Shown in pieces: positions 58,726 through 64,000 of a stretch of 64,000 bases of DNA. Source of the DNA: Oscillospiraceae bacterium (GTDB lineage: Bacteria; Bacillota; Clostridia; Oscillospirales; Acutalibacteraceae); NCBI GenBank assembly GCA_015066625.1, contig SVOC01000015.1, forward strand, positions 1-64,000. The letters are read 5' to 3'. The notes under the pieces are model-generated. The model worked only from the letters and a program-made list of their open reading frames with translations, was not told where the DNA came from and did no database searches. Every line of letters starts with the position of its first letter. Position 1 is the first letter of the stretch. The translations under genes were made by a program, and so were the position numbers.

Positions 58726-59604
58726 TTATTTCAGAAATTCGGAACGGTGCTGCTCAAAGAAGTCAAAATATGCTCTTACATTTTCAAGTTCTGTCCAATT
58801 GCAGGTTCTGACGGGAACGGAATCAAGGTTATAAATCCGTGCGTTTTTCATTGATAGGAATATCGGCGAATGGCTTGCGATAATGAACTGACAGCCGAAA
58901 AATCTTGCCGAATCATAAATGAAATTTGCAAGCTCTGTCTGAAGCTTTATTGACAGACTGTTTTCGGGCTCGTCGAGAAGATAAAGAGCATTTTCGCCTA
59001 TGCGGTCAACGAAAAACTTCATTGCGGTTTCGCCGCTTGAACACATATCGAGATTTTTGCCAACATTCTGTTTCACATATTTTGAAAGCGAATTCTTCTT
59101 CGCCGCCGCATCGTGAATTTCTTTCCATCGGTCATAATCGTCAAGACCTTTGAACCGTCTTTCTTCGGGATCAGACATTTTTGATTTCAGCTCAAAATAC
59201 GTTTCGGAAGCTTCTTCTCTGCGGGTATCAATTCCTTCATTGATGCTGCGCAAATCAAGAACATAATCGAAAACATCGTCGCTCGAAATATAACGGATTT
59301 CCTGCGGTCTTTTTTCAAGTTCACAGCGGCAGTAATTAACGTATTCGCCGAAAAACGGACTGTTATTGAATTCGGACTGACGGGCAGCGTGAAGTTTCTG
59401 AGCAATAACGTTCAGCAGAGTTGTTTTGCCCGAACCGTTACCGCCGTAAAAAATCGTTACGGGCGAAAAACTGATATGTTCCAATTCTTTGTCGGGAAAA
59501 ATCTTGAACGGGTACATAGTATTGAAACAGGTTCTGTTTTCGAATCTTATGAACTGGATTTCCGTATAGTCAGACGGCAGAGAAAATTTTTCAAGATAAA
59601 GCAT
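58726..59604 (-). CDS. AAA-family ATPase (ABC/SMC-like single domain)
   Basis: A 292-residue soluble ATPase. It has Walker A FYGGNGSGKTTLLNVIAQKL near 53-72, Walker B LYLLDEPENSLSIKLQ near 210-225 and the H-loop IIASHSPIFLSM near 246-257. A charged helical insert (about 120-180) replaces a long SMC coil. Such small ATPases occur in defence and repair contexts, but no partner nuclease or toxin is adjacent. It starts with ATG after AGGAGGAGCAAT. Confidence 0.85.
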   Translation of the reverse strand: MLYLEKFSLPSDYTEIQFIRFENRTCFNTMYPFKIFPDKELEHISFSPVTIFYGGNGSGKTTLLNVIAQKLHAARQSEFNNSPFFGEYVNYCRCELEKRPQEIRYISSDDVFDYVLDLRSINEGIDTRREEASETYFELKSKMSDPEERRFKGLDDYDRWKEIHDAAAKKNSLSKYVKQNVGKNLDMCSSGETAMKFFVDRIGENALYLLDEPENSLSIKLQTELANFIYDSARFFGCQFIIASHSPIFLSMKNARIYNLDSVPVRTCNWTELENVRAYFDFFEQHRSEFLK

Positions 59605-59678
59605 ATTGCTCCTCCTTTTGGGGTTATGCTTTGATTATACGCTCTTTACTGTGTCATAAAACGGACTTGTTGCCGAAA

Positions 59679-60230
59679 TTACAAGTATTTCTGCATATAA
59701 ACCAAGTTCTGATATGTGCCGTCTTTGAGTTTGCAGTAGTTGGGTTTGACTGCAACAACTTTAAAACCGAATTTTTCGTAAAGCGCTTTTGCTCTGTCGT
59801 TGCCCTCAATAAAATCAAGTTCAACGATTTCCGTGCCTTCGTGATTTCGGGCAGCTTCAATGAGTGCCTCAAACATTGCGGAGCCGATACCGAGATTCCA
59901 ATATTTTTTTGTTATGGATATGCCCAATCCCGCACGGTGGAAATTCTTACAATTGTTGAAGAAAGTGATATCACAGCATCCGACGGGTCTGCCGTCGATA
60001 TAGCACGCAATCACAAGGTTATTTTCAGATTCACGCTTACTGCGTATCCACTCTTGTTCTCTTTCAACAGAAACATTATCCCAATACTCGGCATAATGGG
60101 TCAGAAAATCTGTTTCGCCGCAAGCGATTTTGATGTTATCGAGCATTACTTCGGCATCTTCAATGCAAGGAGTTTTCAGAATCGCATTCTGACCGTTTTT
60201 AAGAATTATTTTCTTTTCATCAAATATCAT
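59679..60230 (-). CDS. GNAT-family N-acetyltransferase
   Basis: A 183-residue acetyltransferase. It shows ITKKYWNLGIGSAMFEALIE near 106-125 (acetyl-CoA loop) and NDRAKALYEKFGFKVVAVKP near 145-164. The ATG at 60230 lies one base after the exporter's stop codon with GAAAAAGATGGTGA upstream; the long open frame continuing to 60593 is antisense-frame shadow of the exporter gene. Being coupled to an ABC exporter, it might modify the exported or a toxic compound. Confidence 0.88.
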   Translation of the reverse strand: MIFDEKKIILKNGQNAILKTPCIEDAEVMLDNIKIACGETDFLTHYAEYWDNVSVEREQEWIRSKRESENNLVIACYIDGRPVGCCDITFFNNCKNFHRAGLGISITKKYWNLGIGSAMFEALIEAARNHEGTEIVELDFIEGNDRAKALYEKFGFKVVAVKPNYCKLKDGTYQNLVYMQKYL

Positions 60231-60231
60231 A

Positions 60232-62109
60232 TTATTCACCATCTTTTTCTGTGTTTTCGGCATAATACTGCGCCTGTGCGTTCCAGAGCTCGGAGTATTT
60301 GCCGTTTGGATTTTCAAGAAGTTCTTCGTGAGTGCCTTCCTGAATAACTTTGCCATTATCGAAAACAACAATTCTGCTGCAGAATCGGCAGGATGAAAGT
60401 CTGTGGGAGATGTAGACCGCTGTTTTGCCGCCGGCAATATCATTGAATCTTGAATAAATTTCGCTCTCGGCGATGGGGTCGAGTGCGGCGGTGGGTTCGT
60501 CGAGAATGACGAATGGTGCATCCTTATATAGTGCTCTCGCAATAGCGATTTTCTGTTCTTCACCGCCCGAAAGATCGATGCCGTCTTTTTCATAGAGTTT
60601 ATAGATTGATTGTTTCAGCTTTTTCGGGAATTCCTCAACTCTGTCTTTTACGCCTGCCATTTCAAGGCATTGCCACACTCTTTCTTCATCGTATTCATCG
60701 GAGCAGGCAACGTTTTCGCCCACGGGAAATGCAAGGAGCTTGAAATCCTGAAAAACGATTGCGAAAAGCTTTAAATATTCGGCATAGTCAAACTCACGGA
60801 TGTCAATTCCGTTGAGCGTGATTCTGCCTTCGGTGGGGTCATAAAGACGGCAGAGGAGCTTTATCATCGTTGACTTGCCGCTGCCGTTCATACCGACAAC
60901 CGCAAGCCTTTCGCCCGATTTTATCTTCATACTGAAATTCTTAAGAATCATCGGTTCGGTTTCGGGATAGGCAAATGAAACATTATGAAACTCAAAAACA
61001 GAGTTTGCAGGGTCGATACCGTCAACCGTTCTTGTGCCGTTCTCCATATCGGAAACGAGATTCAGATATTCAATTTCTTGCTTTAACTGAGCATTGTTTG
61101 CGTGCAGATATCCCGCATTGCCCGCAATATCCGTGCAAGCGGTGATGAGCTTTGTGATTGCGCCGTAATATTCAACAACCTTGCCTGCACCGAATGCGCC
61201 TGCAAGTGCTTTGAGTCCGACGAAAATATAAACAAGGCCGCCGAGCAGATTTGTTGAAATTGTGCTTACCTGACCGATGGTTGCCCATACTCTGAAAGTA
61301 TCCTTTCTCATCTTTGCGGTAGGGTTATAAATCTTTTCGGTGATTTCTTCGTTGATAAGTCCTTTTTCGTTGAAAATTCTGACATCCTTGCCGCTTTCGT
61401 TTTCGTTGAGATATTTCTGATTGTAGTATTCAAGAATCGGATTGAATTTCACAACTCTGTTAAAAATATTGAACTGTTTTTTCTCGCTCAGGCTGTGATA
61501 TTTAACCGAAAGTGCAATCATAACGGCGGAGAAAATAACAAGCGACATACCGAGCAGGGGAGAATCAACAAACGCCATAAATCCCGTAAGCTTTGCAGGA
61601 GATTTGCTGAAAACCATGCCCGAAATCATAACAATTGCAACGATAATCGAGAATACGCAGGATATCATTTCTGCCACACATTCGGCAACCCATGTCAGAC
61701 CGTTGCCATTATTTGCATTTTCTTCGATTTTGCCGCGAAGCTCCTGAACGGATGAGCTTTCCGCCTTTGCATAGTCGAGTTCAAGTGCCTTTCGGGAGAG
61801 AAGAGCAGAATGCTTTTCCCAACAGCTGTTGAGCATTATCAAGGCTTTTCGGTTGATTGTTCGGATGATAACGTCAATAACGAGTGTTGTGATTGTTGCG
61901 ATGAGAACGTATTTCAATATCTGCTCAAAGCCTTGCTTTTCGGTGAGTGCAGTGATGACAAGACCCGTGCAGTAAATCGTGATATAAGGCGTAACAGCAC
62001 GGAGAATTTTAACGATGAGATTTAATGAAAAATAGTTTTTGCCGAGATAGATTTTAACAAGCTTAAGACCTTGTCTGATTATTTCAAAATCTTCTTTGAA
62101 ACTCTTCAT
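60232..62109 (-). CDS. ABC exporter half-transporter B
   Basis: A 625-residue fused permease-ATPase with six transmembrane segments (about 25-330) and a C-terminal ABC domain. It has VVGMNGSGKSTMIKLL near 404-419, LSGGEEQKIAIARAL near 507-521 and FVILDEPTAALDP near 528-540, with the H-loop YISHRLSSCRF. It is coupled to the upstream half by an ATGA overlap (62106-62109), suggesting a heterodimer of the multidrug, lipid or peptide export type. All catalytic residues look intact. Confidence 0.93.
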   Translation of the reverse strand: MKSFKEDFEIIRQGLKLVKIYLGKNYFSLNLIVKILRAVTPYITIYCTGLVITALTEKQGFEQILKYVLIATITTLVIDVIIRTINRKALIMLNSCWEKHSALLSRKALELDYAKAESSSVQELRGKIEENANNGNGLTWVAECVAEMISCVFSIIVAIVMISGMVFSKSPAKLTGFMAFVDSPLLGMSLVIFSAVMIALSVKYHSLSEKKQFNIFNRVVKFNPILEYYNQKYLNENESGKDVRIFNEKGLINEEITEKIYNPTAKMRKDTFRVWATIGQVSTISTNLLGGLVYIFVGLKALAGAFGAGKVVEYYGAITKLITACTDIAGNAGYLHANNAQLKQEIEYLNLVSDMENGTRTVDGIDPANSVFEFHNVSFAYPETEPMILKNFSMKIKSGERLAVVGMNGSGKSTMIKLLCRLYDPTEGRITLNGIDIREFDYAEYLKLFAIVFQDFKLLAFPVGENVACSDEYDEERVWQCLEMAGVKDRVEEFPKKLKQSIYKLYEKDGIDLSGGEEQKIAIARALYKDAPFVILDEPTAALDPIAESEIYSRFNDIAGGKTAVYISHRLSSCRFCSRIVVFDNGKVIQEGTHEELLENPNGKYSELWNAQAQYYAENTEKDGE

Positions 62110-63914
62110 ATAATCGCCTCCTCTCTGTAATATCGGCTCTGTGTTTCAAACATTTCGGCGTATTTGCCGCCGAGTTCAAGAAGTTCCTCGTGTGTTCCCA
62201 CTTCGGCAATTTTTGCTTCGTCAAGAAGAATGATTCTGTCGCAGAAACGGGTTGACGAAAGTCTGTGGGATATGTAAATTGCGGTTTTATCTTTTGTAAG
62301 CTCGCTGTATTTGAGATACATATCGTTTTCTGCAATGGGGTCGAGTGCGGCTGTGGGTTCGTCAAGAATGATTATCGGAGCATCTTTATAAAGTGCTCTT
62401 GCAAGCAGAAGTCTCTGAAGCTCTCCGCCTGAAAAGGCAACAGCACCCTCGTGAACTTCACGGACAAGCAGAGTGTTTTCTTTCTGCGGCAGGCTTTCAA
62501 CCTTATCAAGTATGCCTGCAAGGCTCATACATTCACGGAGTCTTTTGCGGTCAATTTTGTTTTCTTCGCAGAGTGCGATATTCTTTGCGACAGTTGCAGG
62601 CAACAACGCACAATCCTGAAAGAGCGTTGAAAATAAACGATAGTATTCGTCACGGTTGAAAAGTCGGCTGTCGATGCCGTTAATGAGAATCTGACCCTCG
62701 TTCGGAATAAACAGACCGCAGATGAGTTTGACAAGTGTTGATTTGCCTGCGCCGTTAACGCCGACAATCGCAATTCTTTCGCCCTTGTTTATTCTGAGCG
62801 AAAGATTATCAACCGAAGGCTTTTCGGCTTCGTCATAAGAGAAAGTAAGATTCTTAAGTTCGATTTCGCAGGGCAAATCCTTGCCCGACGGCAGCTTTTC
62901 ACCTTTTTGGGTGTTCATTTTATCCTCGATATCAAGGAAACCTCTGAAATCGCTGACGTTGTGTGCACCGGAAATGATTTCCGAAATTGAGTCAACGAGC
63001 CTTGCAAGCCACTGACCGAATCCCGTTATCGCACCGAAATAGAGAGAAAAATCGCCGAGTGTCATCTCGGAATTGAGTTTGAGATAAATGAGATAGATAT
63101 ATGCACCAAGGCTTACGCCGAATTTGAAAACATCTTCAAGCATGCAGTTGATATAGTGACCGTTGTTTCGAAGGATGTTCCACCAATTTGCATCGTCAAG
63201 GTGCTTGTCGATTTTTCGCATAAGGAAGTCGGACATATTGTAAATGCGGACGTCCTTTGCGTTTGAAAAATCCTTTGAACGGTAGGTAACGTAGTGCAGA
63301 CGAAGAAAGATTTCGGCAACCTTGTCCTTCATTTTTTCTTTCCATTTGTTGAAAATCAGCCAGCCTGCCATGCTGATGCCGTAGCAGAGAATGAGAATGG
63401 GGATAAACCACGGATTGCATTCAACGATGATTGCCGTGAATGCCGAAAAGCCGAAAGCAGATGAAGCAACCGTTGCGTTAAGCTCAATAAATCTTGCAAC
63501 GCTTCCGTCCCAGCCGTGAATCGCATTCCACGCTTTTTCACGCAGAACACGGGTTTCGTTGTAGGTGTAGTTGTTATAGTCCATGCTCATAACTTTGTTG
63601 CAGACGAGTCTGTGGAGCATAATATCCCTTGCGAGCATTCGTCCCTGATGGCTTTTGTTATACATAACGTTATTCAGGTATCCGAACGCAATGAGCAGAA
63701 CAGAAAGAATACCGACTTTGAGCAGAAGCTCCGAAGCTGGTGTTTTGTTCTCAACGCAGTCGAGAACGATTTTCGGCAGATATGCCGCCACAACCGAGCT
63801 TACCGCACCCAGCGGAGTCAGACCGATTTGCATAATCACATAGGATTTATCAAAACTCCAATGCTCTTTCAGCATAAATTTTAAGTTGCTGAAATAATTA
63901 TATTTTTTCTTCAC
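62106..63914 (-). CDS. ABC exporter half-transporter A
   Basis: About 602 residues, permease plus ABC domain: VGVNGAGKSTLVKLICGLF near 387-405, FSGGELQRLLLARALYKDA near 490-508 and IIILDEPTAALDP near 509-521. The start is GTG at 63914 because GGAGGG stands seven bases upstream and the codon overlaps the stop of the gene entering from the right (GTGA). The longer open frame to 63965 has no site. It forms a probable heterodimer with the next gene. Confidence 0.92.
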   Translation of the reverse strand: MKKKYNYFSNLKFMLKEHWSFDKSYVIMQIGLTPLGAVSSVVAAYLPKIVLDCVENKTPASELLLKVGILSVLLIAFGYLNNVMYNKSHQGRMLARDIMLHRLVCNKVMSMDYNNYTYNETRVLREKAWNAIHGWDGSVARFIELNATVASSAFGFSAFTAIIVECNPWFIPILILCYGISMAGWLIFNKWKEKMKDKVAEIFLRLHYVTYRSKDFSNAKDVRIYNMSDFLMRKIDKHLDDANWWNILRNNGHYINCMLEDVFKFGVSLGAYIYLIYLKLNSEMTLGDFSLYFGAITGFGQWLARLVDSISEIISGAHNVSDFRGFLDIEDKMNTQKGEKLPSGKDLPCEIELKNLTFSYDEAEKPSVDNLSLRINKGERIAIVGVNGAGKSTLVKLICGLFIPNEGQILINGIDSRLFNRDEYYRLFSTLFQDCALLPATVAKNIALCEENKIDRKRLRECMSLAGILDKVESLPQKENTLLVREVHEGAVAFSGGELQRLLLARALYKDAPIIILDEPTAALDPIAENDMYLKYSELTKDKTAIYISHRLSSTRFCDRIILLDEAKIAEVGTHEELLELGGKYAEMFETQSRYYREEAII

Positions 63915-64000
63915 ACGCTTTCCCTCCTGATAAGTGAAAGAATTATTGAAACGGTAACAGCGCAAATGACAAGATAAATAAATGCGCCCGTTGATTCCCG
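63911..64000 (-). CDS. C-terminal fragment of a membrane protein (runs off the window)
   Basis: The last 29 codons of a gene whose start is beyond the right edge. They encode one hydrophobic helix (AFIYLVICAVTVSIILSLI) followed by a basic tail (RRESV), then TGA overlapping the GTG of exporter half A. This is typical for the end of a membrane protein, perhaps another transporter or permease subunit of the same operon. Family cannot be named. Confidence 0.6.
   Translation of the reverse strand, partial: RESTGAFIYLVICAVTVSIILSLIRRESV

Noticed and set aside
58726-59604. AAA ATPase as part of a defence system (OLD/Gabija/retron-like)
   Set aside because: No TOPRIM domain, nuclease, reverse transcriptase or toxin is adjacent, so a defence claim would not be supported.
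59679-60593. 304-residue version of the GNAT gene
   Set aside because: The first 121 residues are a frame shadow of the exporter; the ATG at 60230 gives a complete GNAT domain.

Overview
The window looks like chromosomal DNA of a Gram-positive, endospore-lineage member of the Clostridia, most likely an Oscillospiraceae/Ruminococcaceae-type gut or rumen bacterium. The reasons are GGAGG-type ribosome sites with frequent TTG/GTG starts, near-consensus TTGACA-17-TATAAT promoters, a YaaL/BofA pair, a YycJ-MurA-RlmH neighbourhood, TarI/TarJ-type wall-polymer genes, and many glycosidases for arabinan, mannan and rhamnose-containing glycans. This is inference from gene content; no 16S rRNA gene is present. 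No complete prophage, insertion sequence or CRISPR array was seen.

Layout. 1-2.9 kb: ribosomal proteins L13/S9, a GH130 phosphorylase and a PnuC-type vitamin/nucleoside transporter behind a structured leader with mutually exclusive hairpins. 2.9-9.4 kb: an SF0329-family protein, then an arabinose-glycan locus with a secreted GH51 arabinofuranosidase, a secreted PHP-fold protein and a cytoplasmic GH51. 9.4-15 kb: glycerophosphodiesterase, lipoprotein, SDR, zinc-ribbon membrane protein, phosphatase, and a four-tRNA cluster (Gly-Arg-His-Gln). 15-17.9 kb: an XRE regulator with its own repeated operator, then a DUF5685 / degenerate J-protein / membrane-protein set. 17.9-21.5 kb: a three-gene cassette of GH109-like oxidoreductase, BadF-type sugar kinase and GH4 phospho-glycosidase. 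21.5-32 kb: a long minus-strand run (manA, ABC-F, GH78 rhamnosidase, GNAT, Gfo/Idh, glycosyltransferase), a YaaL-BofA pair and a second GH78.

32.4-43 kb: tRNA-Gln, then a cell-wall polymer locus (two CDP-polyol polymer transferases, three GT2 glycosyltransferases, TarJ, TarI, a TagGH-like exporter), apparently continuous with lysS and greA. 43-48.5 kb: housekeeping genes (RsuA-type pseudouridine synthase, gap, rlmH, yycJ, murA). 49.2-54.7 kb: a cell-division/wall-remodelling locus on the plus strand: CdaR/PucR-type regulator, FtsE, FtsX, a coiled-coil M23 protein and an S41/PDZ protein whose catalytic Ser and Lys are both replaced. 54.7-57.3 kb: an accessory patch with an S24-type repressor and a divergent dual-HTH protein sharing an operator-like sequence, tRNA-Val and two tiny ORFs. 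57.3-64 kb: methyltransferase, histidine phosphatase, an AAA ATPase, and a heterodimeric ABC exporter with a GNAT enzyme; the gene upstream of the exporter enters from the right edge.

Functionally the window combines plant-glycan use (arabinosides, rhamnosides, mannosides) with synthesis of an anionic wall polymer and with the FtsEX-controlled hydrolase system that opens the wall for growth. The most promising items for follow-up are the pnuC leader RNA, the predicted pseudo-protease in the FtsEX locus, the shared operator of the S24/dual-HTH pair, and a 165-bp terminal-inverted-repeat element upstream of greA.
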